Below, piece after piece: positions 19,746-28,226 of a stretch of 64,000 bases of DNA. Each line of letters opens with the position of its first letter. The stretch's first letter is position 1. This DNA is from Colwellia sp. MB3u-45 (GTDB lineage: Bacteria > Pseudomonadota > Gammaproteobacteria > Enterobacterales > Alteromonadaceae). The notes below the pieces were generated by a model, which was not told where the DNA came from, ran no database searches, and saw only the letters and a list, made by a program, of their open reading frames with translations. The stretch is taken from NCBI RefSeq assembly GCF_014077005.1, contig NZ_JACGVC010000044.1, positions 434,001 to 498,000 of the forward strand. The letters are read 5' to 3'. The translations under genes were made by a program, and so were the position numbers.

Positions 19746-20963
19746 CTAAGCTATACAGGTTTTTTTTGCAACAGACGATTGCTTCATCATGGCAAGAGAC
19801 TGGCTCAAATCTGCAATTAAGTCATCAACATTTTCAAGACCAACTGATATTCTAATTAAACTATCACTGATACCGGCGGCTAAACGTTCTTCTTGAGTAT
19901 AAGGTGAATGTGTCATCGAGGCAGGATGTTGAATAAGAGACTCTGCATCGCCTAAACTGACGGCAATTGAAAACAACTGCATACGGTTAATAAAGTCACT
20001 ACCACCGGCTAAATCACTATCAATTTCAAAAGCAATAACACCGCCAGCTGCTTTCATTTGCGAGCCGATAAATTTATGTCCTGGGTGGCTTTTTAGGCCA
20101 GGGTAATAAACGTGCGTGACTTGCTGATTACTTTCTAGAAATTTCGCTATTTTTTCAGCGTTACTGCAATGGCGTTCCATACGAATAGGTAAGGTTTTAA
20201 GGCCTCGCATGATCAACCAGGCATCATGTGGACTCATGGTTGCGCCAATATCTTTGAGTACCGTCATTTTTATCATCATGATCATTTCACTAGTACCACA
20301 AATAATACCAGCAACCACATCACCATGACCGTTTAAATATTTTGTTGCGCTATGCACTACTATATCTATGCCATACTTTCCCGGTTGCTGTAATACTGGC
20401 GTTAAAAAGGTGTTATCGACGATAGAAATAATATTGTGTTTTTGCGCTATTTCACCAATCATAGCTAAGTCGTATACCGCTAAGTTTGGATTTACCGGTG
20501 TTTCTAAAAAGATGACTTTTGTATTGGGTTTTATGGCCGCTTCAATTTCTGCAGGGTTTGCCATATCAACAAAGCTAACTTCAATGCCCCATCGGGTAAG
20601 TTGATGATTCATTAACGCAAATGAACAACCATAAACCGCTTTTGATGAAATTAAATGATCGCCACAAGATAAATTACTCAATAAAGCGCCAGAGACAGCG
20701 CCCATGCCAGTAGCCGTAGCAGCCGCGTCTTCCATGCCTTCCATTGCGGCTACTCGCATTTCTAATTGTCGAGTTGTTGGGTTGCCTAAGCGACTATATA
20801 TGTAGCCTTCAGCTTCGCCTGCAAACCTATCAGCGCCTTGTTGTGCATTGTCGAAGATAAAAGTAGAGGTTTGATAAAGTGGCGTAGCTAATGAACCAAA
20901 TTGTTCGTCATTAATACGGCCTGAATGAATCGCTTGAGTTTCAATATGTTTACTTTCTGACAT
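19746..20963 (-). CDS. megL: Methionine gamma-lyase (PLP-dependent)
   Basis: A 405-aa trans-sulfuration-family PLP enzyme that cleaves L-methionine to methanethiol, 2-oxobutyrate and ammonia. The Schiff-base Lys is in HSATKYLNGHGDV and the phosphate-binding YSRLGNPTTR is present. The active-site Cys in AVYGCSFAL and the LKDIGA motif are the residues that separate methionine gamma-lyases from cystathionine lyases and synthases (known from the Pseudomonas enzyme). Ribosome-binding site aagg is six bases before the ATG. It is divergent from a TyrR-family activator and faces a sigma-54 promoter (21032-21047). Confidence 0.9.
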   Translation of the reverse strand: MSESKHIETQAIHSGRINDEQFGSLATPLYQTSTFIFDNAQQGADRFAGEAEGYIYSRLGNPTTRQLEMRVAAMEGMEDAAATATGMGAVSGALLSNLSCGDHLISSKAVYGCSFALMNHQLTRWGIEVSFVDMANPAEIEAAIKPNTKVIFLETPVNPNLAVYDLAMIGEIAQKHNIISIVDNTFLTPVLQQPGKYGIDIVVHSATKYLNGHGDVVAGIICGTSEMIMMIKMTVLKDIGATMSPHDAWLIMRGLKTLPIRMERHCSNAEKIAKFLESNQQVTHVYYPGLKSHPGHKFIGSQMKAAGGVIAFEIDSDLAGGSDFINRMQLFSIAVSLGDAESLIQHPASMTHSPYTQEERLAAGISDSLIRISVGLENVDDLIADLSQSLAMMKQSSVAKKTCIA

Positions 20964-21031
20964 GGGATACCTTTATCTATGGGAGAATTATTATTGTTAG
21001 CTGTAAGTCAGTCACTTATTAATAGTTATTT

Positions 21032-21047
21032 AGCAATTATACTGCCA
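21032..21047 (-). promoter_or_regulatory. Sigma-54 (-24/-12) promoter for megL
   Basis: On the minus strand the sequence reads TGGCAG-TATAA-TTGCT, with the invariant GG and GC exactly ten bases apart. This matches the RpoN consensus TGGCAC-N5-TTGCW. The predicted start near 21021 gives a leader of about 58 bases to the megL ATG. The TyrR-type box at 21109-21126 lies about 96 bases upstream of that start, a normal enhancer distance. Confidence 0.8.
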
Positions 21048-21098
21048 TCTTTTTATTTTATTATTTATCAGTAACTTATGTTTTTTGCATTAGATTTA

Positions 21099-21136
21099 AC
21101 AAGTAGCTTGTAATATTATTATTACAAGCTACTTGT
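21099..21136. promoter_or_regulatory. TyrR-type box 1 within a 16-base-arm palindrome
   Basis: TGTAAT (21109-21114), six bases, ATTACA (21121-21126) fits the TyrR box form TGTAAA-N6-TTTACA. The symmetry extends outward to perfect 16-base arms, ACAAGTAGCTTGTAAT and its complement (21099-21114 and 21121-21136). It is the box placed for activation of megL. Confidence 0.75.
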
Positions 21137-21209
21137 GGCTAATAAAGATAGTGAGTTAAAATATGGAAGAAAGCTTTGTTAGCTATAGCTTTGCTTGAAT
21201 TTTGTCTTT

Positions 21210-21246
21210 TGTAATAAATTAATTACAGTGTAATATTATTATTACA
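21210..21246. promoter_or_regulatory. TyrR-type boxes 2 and 3, adjacent tandem pair
   Basis: TGTAAT-N6-ATTACA occurs twice more, at 21210-21227 and 21229-21246, with centres 19 bases apart. The pair ends 36 bases before the regulator's GTG start, which suits autoregulation and could also serve as a second enhancer for megL. All three boxes have identical half-sites and six-base spacers. Confidence 0.75.
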
Positions 21247-21282
21247 ACACTAAGAATAGTATGGTATTGATGAGGAGTTTAT

Positions 21283-22848
21283 GTGCGAATAGAAATAAAA
21301 TCTGAAGACCGAATGGGTATTAGCCAAGAAATATTGGCAACTTTTACTGGTTTGGCGCTAGACATTCAAGCAATGGAAGTAAGCTCACAATTTATATTTG
21401 TGCATTTGGCCAAAAGTGCCATTAGTTTTAATAAAGTAAAAAAAGCATTAATGAGCGTTGCCGGAGTTGATCACTGTCGGGCAGTGGATTTATTACCCTC
21501 AGAAAGTCGAGAACGGCATTTAAGGGCATTAGTGAATCGTCTGCCTGATGCTATTATTGATATTGATGAAAACGCTTGTGTGATGGCATTAAATCAAGCG
21601 AGTGAAAAGCTATTGGTGAATCATCAACGCCACAAAGGGGTGTCGCCATTACTCGGTGAGCAACTCAAAGGAGCTAAAGTTAATCGCTTACTTGATATAG
21701 AAATAACCTTGCCTTTATTGGATGAAATTAGCTCGCAAAATGTTGATATTGCGGGGCAAAGTTACTTAGCAGAAATTAGTCCGATCAGTGAACAAGAAAA
21801 CAGCTCTGGTGCCGTTATATCCTTAAAATCAATCACCAGTTTAGGTCGACAAATTTCGATACTGCAAACGAGAGATGCTCAGGGACTTGATAATATTATT
21901 GGTCAATCTGCTAGCATCCAATTACTTAAAGAACAAACAGCTCGCTTTGCTGAATTGGAATTGCCGGTATTAATTAATGGTGAAACAGGCACGGGTAAAG
22001 AGCTTGTTGCTAGGGCTTTACATAATGCGAGCAAACGTCAACAAGCGCCATTTTTAGCAGTAAATTGTGCAACGTTACCTGAACATTTACTTGAAAGTGA
22101 GCTGTTTGGCTACGCAAACGGTGCTTTTACAGGCGCGCAAAAGGGTGGTAAACCGGGTTTACTTGAGTTGGCGGAAGGCGGCACTTTATTCTTAGATGAA
22201 ATTGCTGAAATGTCACCTTATTTACAAGCTAAACTATTAAGGTTTTTACAAGACTTTAAATTTCGTCGTTTGGGTGGTACCAAAGAATTACAGGCCAACG
22301 TTAGAGTACTGAGTGCGACTCATCAAGATTTATTAGCCATGATAAGTCAGCACAAGTTTAGGGAGGATTTGTTTTATCGCTTAAATGTGCTGAATTTAAA
22401 TTCGCCGCCATTACGTGAACGTGCCGAAGATATTGCCTTAATAGCGCGTCATTTTGTGGTGCTTGCGGCAACACAAATGAACTTGCAGCAACCGAAAATT
22501 GATGAAAGTGCTATACAATTACTCTCATCGTATCCTTGGCCCGGCAATATTCGAGAATTACAAAATGTGTTGTTTAGGGCGGTAGCACTGAATGAATATG
22601 GTGATATCTCTGCACAAAATATCAGCGTCGCGTTAGCGCAATTTAAACAAACTGAAGTCACTGGTGTGGTTGAATTTAAAGTAGAAAACGAGCTGGAGGA
22701 TTGGGCAAGTGCGCAAGCAAAATTTGAACAGCAGCTTATTAGCGCTTTATATCCTTATTATCCGACAACGCGCAAATTGGCAGAGCGATTAAAGGTATCA
22801 CATAACAAAATTGCCATGAAATTGAGGCAGTTTGGCATTAATAACTAA
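21283..22848 (+). CDS. tyrR: TyrR-family sigma-54-type transcriptional regulator
   Basis: A 521-aa regulator with the TyrR layout: an N-terminal ACT domain (residues 1-72), a PAS domain (about 78-190), an AAA+ domain (about 205-435) and a C-terminal FIS-like helix-turn-helix ([24 protein letters not shown]). Walker A is [11 protein letters not shown] and Walker B is GTLFLDEI. Unlike E. coli TyrR, it keeps an intact sigma-54-contact loop GAFTGA ([13 protein letters not shown]), so it should be able to activate RpoN polymerase. The start is the GTG at 21283 after ribosome-binding site tgaggag; the ATG at 21281 is out of frame. Tandem 8-base repeats (aactaaat) run across its stop codon. Confidence 0.9.
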   Translation: MRIEIKSEDRMGISQEILATFTGLALDIQAMEVSSQFIFVHLAKSAISFNKVKKALMSVAGVDHCRAVDLLPSESRERHLRALVNRLPDAIIDIDENACVMALNQASEKLLVNHQRHKGVSPLLGEQLKGAKVNRLLDIEITLPLLDEISSQNVDIAGQSYLAEISPISEQENSSGAVISLKSITSLGRQISILQTRDAQGLDNIIGQSASIQLLKEQTARFAELELPVLINGETGTGKELVARALHNASKRQQAPFLAVNCATLPEHLLESELFGYANGAFTGAQKGGKPGLLELAEGGTLFLDEIAEMSPYLQAKLLRFLQDFKFRRLGGTKELQANVRVLSATHQDLLAMISQHKFREDLFYRLNVLNLNSPPLRERAEDIALIARHFVVLAATQMNLQQPKIDESAIQLLSSYPWPGNIRELQNVLFRAVALNEYGDISAQNISVALAQFKQTEVTGVVEFKVENELEDWASAQAKFEQQLISALYPYYPTTRKLAERLKVSHNKIAMKLRQFGINN

Positions 22849-22929
22849 ATAACTAAATAACTAAATAACTAATAAATAATGCCAAATACCGAATCACTAA
22901 TAACTGTGGGTAACCGTTGTGAAGATGAT

Positions 22930-23718
22930 TTAATCTTCTAGTATTTTGTAGAGGATTTGTTTAACGTTTTTAGGCTCAAATGGTTTATCGCACATAGCTG
23001 TAACGCCCTCAGTGAGTATATTCGCTAAGTGGGTTTGACTACTTTCACTCGTTACCATAAGTATGGGAATATGTGATTGTTGGCTCTCACTGCGAATATA
23101 TCGGGTTAGCTCTTGTCCATTGACTTCTGGCATATTGTAGTCAGTAACGACGAGGTCATACATATTTTCTTTTAATAAGGCAATGGCTTCATTACCATCA
23201 ACGGCTTCGGTTATTTTCAGTAAACCCAAGTTGTTCAATACGCGTTTAATATGATTTCTGGCTAGGCGACTATCATCAACGAGCAAAACGCGCACTTGAT
23301 GAACATCAAAGTAGTCAAGTTCTAGCTCATCGGTTGATAATAAATCAATGGTCGTGTTTATTGCTGTTGCTAAGTGATCAGAAGTAAAAGGTTTTGGTAA
23401 TAAAGCAATAACACCAGATTGCTTAAACTCTTCTAATTTTTTCAGGCGACTCTCACTGGTAACTAGCATAAAAGGTGTGTCAGCAATAGCAGGGTTATTT
23501 CTTATTTTATGCAGCAATTCTATCGCACTACCGTCATCAAAATACATCGCGCTGGTAATTAAATCACGTGGATATTTTTCGGCACTATCATAAGCTTCAG
23601 CAATGTTTTTAGCTTCTGATACTTGGGTGATACCCAGCTGTTTTAACTCTTTAATTATAATTTTTCTTTGTAAGTCAGAAGGCTCAACAACCAGTAAAGA
23701 TAATTCATTTGGATTCAT
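22930..23718 (-). CDS. Two-receiver response regulator, first receiver degenerate
   Basis: A 262-aa protein of two REC domains and no output domain. The second (about 137-262) is complete: acidic pair in LLVDDSRLAR, phospho-acceptor Asp in VVTDYNMPEVNG, Thr in MVTSES and Lys in CDKPF. In the first (about 5-125) the acidic pair is reduced to VVEPSD and the acceptor position is Ser (LITSAMYFDDG), although the Thr and Lys positions (LVTSES, LPKPF) remain, so it is probably a pseudo-receiver. No partner kinase is nearby. It lies 30 bases downstream of yciH on the same strand. Confidence 0.85.
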   Translation of the reverse strand: MNPNELSLLVVEPSDLQRKIIIKELKQLGITQVSEAKNIAEAYDSAEKYPRDLITSAMYFDDGSAIELLHKIRNNPAIADTPFMLVTSESRLKKLEEFKQSGVIALLPKPFTSDHLATAINTTIDLLSTDELELDYFDVHQVRVLLVDDSRLARNHIKRVLNNLGLLKITEAVDGNEAIALLKENMYDLVVTDYNMPEVNGQELTRYIRSESQQSHIPILMVTSESSQTHLANILTEGVTAMCDKPFEPKNVKQILYKILED

Positions 23719-23748
23719 AATATTACTCTATAGTTTTTAATTGATTAC

Positions 23749-24147
23749 TTAGCCACCAATAAATTTGACCTTAAAGCCACTTTTTTCGAGCACTAATTTT
23801 ATTTCTTCGCGCTTATCACCTTGAACTTCTATTACGTCACCCACTACGCTGCCGCCAGTGCCACAGGTTTTTTTAAGTTTTTTGGCAAGTTCTTTTAAGG
23901 CTTTATTATCTAAACCTAAACCGGTAATGGTGATAACACCTTTTCCCTTTCTGCCTTTAGTTTCTCGACGTACTTTTGCAAAACCGTCTGACGGTGTAAC
24001 TGTCGTACTTTTAGCCGGTGATATTCTTCCGTCAGCCGTTGAATAGACCAAAGCTTGATGGTTACTATTTTGCTTAGGGGCTGTATCGTCGATACTTTTA
24101 CCAAAGGCACTAGCTAAGTCACTTAGGCTAGAAAATTTTTTTGTCAT
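23749..24147 (-). CDS. yciH: SUI1/eIF1-family translation factor YciH
   Basis: A 132-aa protein with a flexible N-terminal 60 residues and a SUI1 domain (VRRETKGRKGKGVITITGL, LAKKLKKTCGTGGSV, IEVQGDKREEI, LEKSGFKVKFIGG). YciH is the bacterial eIF1-like factor linked to initiation fidelity. It is probably co-transcribed with the receiver protein downstream. Confidence 0.92.
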   Translation of the reverse strand: MTKKFSSLSDLASAFGKSIDDTAPKQNSNHQALVYSTADGRISPAKSTTVTPSDGFAKVRRETKGRKGKGVITITGLGLDNKALKELAKKLKKTCGTGGSVVGDVIEVQGDKREEIKLVLEKSGFKVKFIGG

Positions 24148-24382
24148 AGTTGTACCAATCTCACTAATTTCTGATCATTTCTATTGGTTAAAACAAGCCA
24201 CTACTAGCTTGTTTATTTAATCATTATCGCTTTACCAATGCCGCTTATTAAGCAATGCAGTAGCCTATTGCCCTAAACAAGTCGTTATTAAATAAATGCT
24301 TTGTATTTGGTGATGTTACCTGCATATAAAGTAGAGCAGACAATTAATGGAACTGGCCCTACTGCTAAAATTTGGATAAAAT

Positions 24383-24406
24383 AAAACCACTGCTCGAGTG
24401 GTTTTA
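24383..24406 (-). terminator. Terminator after etfA
   Basis: AAAACCACT and AGTGGTTTT form a 9-base stem with a GCTCG loop, with A and T tracts outside, 23 bases beyond the etfA stop. Confidence 0.75.
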
Positions 24407-24428
24407 TTATACAGAGAATAAAGTGAGC

Positions 24429-25355
24429 TTAAAGCTTACTTTCTAATTCAGGTAAAGCGTCAAATAAATCAGCCACTAAACCGTAATCAGCTACTTGGAA
24501 TATTGGTGCTTCAGCATCTTTGTTAATCGCAACAATGACTTTAGAGTCTTTCATACCGGCTAAATGTTGAATAGCACCTGAAATACCTACGGCGATATAT
24601 AAGTCAGGAGCAACAATTTTACCTGTTTGACCCACTTGCATATCGTTTGGTACAAAGCCAGCATCAACCGCGGCACGAGAAGCGCCAATGGCTGCGCCTA
24701 ACTTATCAGCTATACCATCAAGTAATTTGAAGTTTTCGCCGTTTTGCATACCACGACCACCAGAGATGATCACACTTGCCGCACCGAGTTCAGGTCTTTC
24801 TGAAACCGAAAGTTGTTCACTTACGTAGCTAGAAATGCCGGCATCAGTGACCTTGTCTAGAGCAATAATTTCAGCATTACCATCGGTTGCAACGGCGTCA
24901 AAACCGGTAGAGCGAACAGTAATTACTTTTTTGCTGTCTAAACTTTGCACTGTGGCAATGGCATTACCAGCGTATATAGGACGGACAAAGGTGTCACTAC
25001 TTTCTACGGCAATAATATCTGAAATTTGCGTAACATCTAATAAGGCAGCAACACGTGGCATAAAGTTTTTGCCTGTTGTCAGTGCTGTCGCCATGATGTG
25101 GCTATAATCTGCGGCAAGTTCAGTCACTAATAATGAAACATTCTCAGCCAGTTGGTGTTCATAAGCGGCGTTATCAGCGACCAAAACTTTTGAAACACCA
25201 TTAACCTTGCTTGCTGCTTCAGCAATGGCTTGACAGTTGTGACCAGCCACTAAAAGATGAATATCTCCACCAATAGCTTGCGCTGCTGCAACAGTTTTTA
25301 GTGTATCGGCTTTTAATTCGCTATTATCGTGTTCGGCAAATACTAAAATGCTCAT
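24429..25355 (-). CDS. etfA: Electron transfer flavoprotein alpha subunit
   Basis: A 308-aa ETF alpha chain, which holds the FAD with EtfB and carries electrons from acyl-CoA dehydrogenases to ETF:quinone oxidoreductase. The C-terminal FAD-binding segment is clear: [57 protein letters not shown]. The start overlaps the etfB stop by four bases (ATGA), so the subunits are translationally coupled. Confidence 0.97.
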   Translation of the reverse strand: MSILVFAEHDNSELKADTLKTVAAAQAIGGDIHLLVAGHNCQAIAEAASKVNGVSKVLVADNAAYEHQLAENVSLLVTELAADYSHIMATALTTGKNFMPRVAALLDVTQISDIIAVESSDTFVRPIYAGNAIATVQSLDSKKVITVRSTGFDAVATDGNAEIIALDKVTDAGISSYVSEQLSVSERPELGAASVIISGGRGMQNGENFKLLDGIADKLGAAIGASRAAVDAGFVPNDMQVGQTGKIVAPDLYIAVGISGAIQHLAGMKDSKVIVAINKDAEAPIFQVADYGLVADLFDALPELESKL

Positions 25356-26104
25356 GAGATCACCTTCGCTTCATTTTTTAATTTTTCTACTAATTCATCA
25401 ATGCTTTCAACAATAATACCGGCTTTGCGTTCAGCAGGTGGTGTAACTTTAATTAAATTAGTACGTGCGGTTAAATCAATACCAAAATCAGCGGCCGCTT
25501 TTACCACTAGTGGCTTGCGTTTGGCCTTCATTATATTCGGTAATGAGGCATAACGAGGTTCATTTAAGCGTAAGTCAGTGGTGACAATAGCTGGTAGAGT
25601 TAAGGCTAGAGTTTGCAAACCGCTATCAACTTCACGAGTGACATTAACTTTATCGCCATCAATGCTTACAGCCGAGGCGAATGTACCTTGTGACATGCCG
25701 GTAAGTGCCGCTAACATTTGGCCTGTTTGGTTGTTGTCGCTGTCAATTGACTGCTTACCTAGAATAACCAGTTGTGGCTGCTCTTCTTCCACTATTTTTT
25801 GTAATAGTTTAGCAACGTTAATTGAATCTAAGCTTTCATCTGTCTCAATTTGAATAGCACGGTCAGCACCTAAGGCTAGGGCTGTACGCAACTGTTCTTG
25901 GCAAGATTTATTACCAATAGATACGGCGATAACTTCAGTGGCTATGCCCGCTTCTTTTAAACGAACGGCTTCTTCAACAGCAATTTCACAAAAAGGGTTA
26001 ATTGCCATTTTTACATTAGCAAGATCGACATTTGAATTGTCTGCTTTAACACGTACTTTTACGTTATAGTCAATAACGCGTTTGATGGGTACTAATACTT
26101 TCAT
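25352..26104 (-). CDS. etfB: Electron transfer flavoprotein beta subunit
   Basis: A 250-aa ETF beta chain. It starts [19 protein letters not shown] and contains [16 protein letters not shown], the AMP-binding region [22 protein letters not shown] and the [19 protein letters not shown] recognition loop. It is the first gene of etfBA, divergent from the ETF:quinone oxidoreductase gene, with shared operators between them. Confidence 0.97.
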   Translation of the reverse strand: MKVLVPIKRVIDYNVKVRVKADNSNVDLANVKMAINPFCEIAVEEAVRLKEAGIATEVIAVSIGNKSCQEQLRTALALGADRAIQIETDESLDSINVAKLLQKIVEEEQPQLVILGKQSIDSDNNQTGQMLAALTGMSQGTFASAVSIDGDKVNVTREVDSGLQTLALTLPAIVTTDLRLNEPRYASLPNIMKAKRKPLVVKAAADFGIDLTARTNLIKVTPPAERKAGIIVESIDELVEKLKNEAKVIS

Positions 26105-26200
26105 CGTTGCCTCTGATTATGTTGGTTGTAGGTAATCTTGGTTAAACTAAAGTTAATTCAACTTAACGCTATTATTATGGCTTGAAAGACTACTTGCAGA

Positions 26201-26214
26201 TGACGTTTACGTCA
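26201..26214. promoter_or_regulatory. LiuR-like dyad TGACG-TTTA-CGTCA
   Basis: A 14-base inverted repeat lies about 100 bases before the etfB ATG, followed by a further ACGTC. It resembles, as I remember it, the MerR-family LiuR operator of branched-chain amino-acid and fatty-acid catabolic genes, whose regulons include etf genes in marine Gammaproteobacteria. The regulator assignment is inference. Confidence 0.45.
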
Positions 26215-26313
26215 ACGTCTTCTGTCGATATGGTCAGTCAAATCGTGTTTAAATAAATATTATCGTTAATTAATGCAATACAAGATAGTATTTAACACGA
26301 ATATATCTATAAT

Positions 26314-26359
26314 GTTTGATATTATCAAACAGGTGTTTGAAAATCAAACGTGTGTTTGA
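26314..26359. promoter_or_regulatory. PsrA-like operator array (CAAAC-N4-GTTTG x2)
   Basis: Alternating GTTTG and CAAAC half-sites cover 46 bases just before the ETF-QO start. Two exact CAAAC-N4-GTTTG sites sit at 26326-26339 and 26345-26358, with an extra GTTTGAT-ATT-ATCAAAC dyad at 26314-26330. CAAAC-N(2-4)-GTTTG is the known PsrA form (a TetR-family fatty-acid sensor). The site location suits repression of the ETF-QO gene and possibly etfBA. Confidence 0.6.
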
Positions 26360-26394
26360 ATATTTCATATAATAATTAAATGATGGGAGATGTT

Positions 26395-28044
26395 ATGGAA
26401 CGCGAATCAATGGAGTTTGATGTTGTAATTGTTGGAGCGGGTCCTGCAGGCCTGTCGACTGCTTGTCAACTAATGAAACTTGCACAAGAAAAAGAACAAG
26501 AACTTATGGTCTGCGTAGTTGAGAAGGGCTCTGAAGTTGGCGCTCATATTCTTTCTGGTGCAGTTTTTGAACCACGAGCATTAAATGAATTATTTCCTGA
26601 TTGGAAAGAAAAGGGTGCGCCTTTAAATACCGCTGTTACGGGCGATGATATTTATTTATTTAATGGCGAAAAGAGTGCGATAAAATTACCTAGCTTTAGT
26701 GTCCCTAAAACTATGCACAATGACGGTAACTACATTGTTAGTATGGGCAATGTTTGTCGTTGGTTAGCCGAACAGGCTGAAGAGTTGGGCGTGGAGATTT
26801 TTCCAGGCTTCCCTGCACATAGCATTATTTATAATGACGATGGCAGTGTTGGCGGTGTTACTACCGGTGATATGGGATTAGATGCAGAAGGTAAGCCTAA
26901 AGATTCGTTTATGCCGGGTATGGAGCTAAAAGCAAAATACACGGTTTTTGCTGAAGGCTGTCGTGGCCATTTGGGCAAAGAACTTATCGCTAAATTTGGC
27001 CTGGATGCTGATAAATCACCACAACATTACGGTTTAGGTTTTAAAGAAATTTGGGATATTGCCCCTGAAAAGCACCAAGAAGGTTTAGTGGTGCATTCTG
27101 CTGGTTGGCCGCTTGAGAAAGACACTAACGGTGGCGGTTATTTATATCATGCGGAAAACAACCAAGTTTTTGTTGGCTTAATTGTTGATTTAAGTTATAG
27201 CAATCCGCATTTAAGTCCGTTTGATGAGTTTCAACGTTACAAGCATCATCCTAAAATTGCCCAATATCTTGAAGGTGGCAAGCGTGTATCATATGGCGCA
27301 AGAGCAATGGCTAAAGGTGGCTTTAATTCACTACCTAAAATGACTATGCCAGGTGCGGTATTAGTAGGTTGTGACGCGGGTACCATTAACTTTGCTAAAA
27401 TCAAAGGTAACCATACCGCGATGAAGTCTGGCATGTTGGCGGCTGAGTCTATTTTTGATGCCTTACTAACAGGTGATGAAGGTGGCAAAGATTTAACCAG
27501 TTTTTCAGAGAAGTATCAAAATTCTTGGTTATATGACGAATTATATAAGACACGTAATTTTGGCCCAGCTATGCACAAGTTCGGCACCTTTTTAGGTGGC
27601 GCTTATAACACAGTCGACCAAAACTTCTTTGGTGGTAAGTTACCGTTCAACTTTAAAGATGACAGCTTAGATCATGAACAACTAAAACTAGCCGCAGATG
27701 TGCCGGTGATTAATTATCCCAAACCTGATAATAAATTGAGTTTTGATAAACTGTCATCAGTATTCTTATCAAATACTAATCATGCAGAAGAGCAGCCATG
27801 CCACTTGAAGTTAGCAGATAGCAGTATTCCTATTGGTGTTAACTTAGTTAAATATGGTGAGCCAGCGCGACTTTATTGTCCTGCAGGGGTATATGAAGTT
27901 GAAAGTACAACAGACGGCGATAAATTTGTTATTAACTCGCAAAACTGTGTGCACTGTAAAACTTGTGATATAAAAGATCCGAGCCAAAATATTACTTGGG
28001 TAACACCAGAAGGCACCGGTGGCCCTAATTATCCTAATATGTAG
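26395..28044 (+). CDS. Electron transfer flavoprotein-ubiquinone oxidoreductase
   Basis: This membrane-associated FAD/4Fe-4S enzyme passes electrons from ETF to the quinone pool. The FAD-binding VVIVGAGPAGLSTA is at the N terminus. The C terminus carries the cluster cysteines (LYCPAGVYE, then NCVHCKTCDIKDP) and ends in the usual ITWVTPEGTGGPNYPNM. I chose the ATG at 26395 (549 aa) because gggag lies six bases before it; ATGs at 26380 and 26383 are in frame but lack a ribosome-binding site. It is divergent from etfBA. Confidence 0.95.
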   Translation: MERESMEFDVVIVGAGPAGLSTACQLMKLAQEKEQELMVCVVEKGSEVGAHILSGAVFEPRALNELFPDWKEKGAPLNTAVTGDDIYLFNGEKSAIKLPSFSVPKTMHNDGNYIVSMGNVCRWLAEQAEELGVEIFPGFPAHSIIYNDDGSVGGVTTGDMGLDAEGKPKDSFMPGMELKAKYTVFAEGCRGHLGKELIAKFGLDADKSPQHYGLGFKEIWDIAPEKHQEGLVVHSAGWPLEKDTNGGGYLYHAENNQVFVGLIVDLSYSNPHLSPFDEFQRYKHHPKIAQYLEGGKRVSYGARAMAKGGFNSLPKMTMPGAVLVGCDAGTINFAKIKGNHTAMKSGMLAAESIFDALLTGDEGGKDLTSFSEKYQNSWLYDELYKTRNFGPAMHKFGTFLGGAYNTVDQNFFGGKLPFNFKDDSLDHEQLKLAADVPVINYPKPDNKLSFDKLSSVFLSNTNHAEEQPCHLKLADSSIPIGVNLVKYGEPARLYCPAGVYEVESTTDGDKFVINSQNCVHCKTCDIKDPSQNITWVTPEGTGGPNYPNM

Positions 28045-28111
28045 TAATACAAAACGGATTATTAGTCACTCGTTCAGATTGATGTGATTGTGTATATCGC
28101 TATTTTTGAAC

Positions 28112-28139
28112 AAAAAAACCTGCAATTGCAGGTTTTTTT
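28112..28139. terminator. Bidirectional terminator after the ETF-QO gene
   Basis: AAAAAAACCTGCAA and TTGCAGGTTTTTTT are perfectly self-complementary around the centre (AATT turn) and followed by T. The convergent yggN gene can use it too. Confidence 0.85.
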
Positions 28140-28226
28140 ATGTTTATAAAATGGGGCTTTACAATTATAAAGTTTACTTTAGTGCTTTTTCAATGCCGTA
28201 GCGAGGAGCGCTGTCAATGCAGTTGA

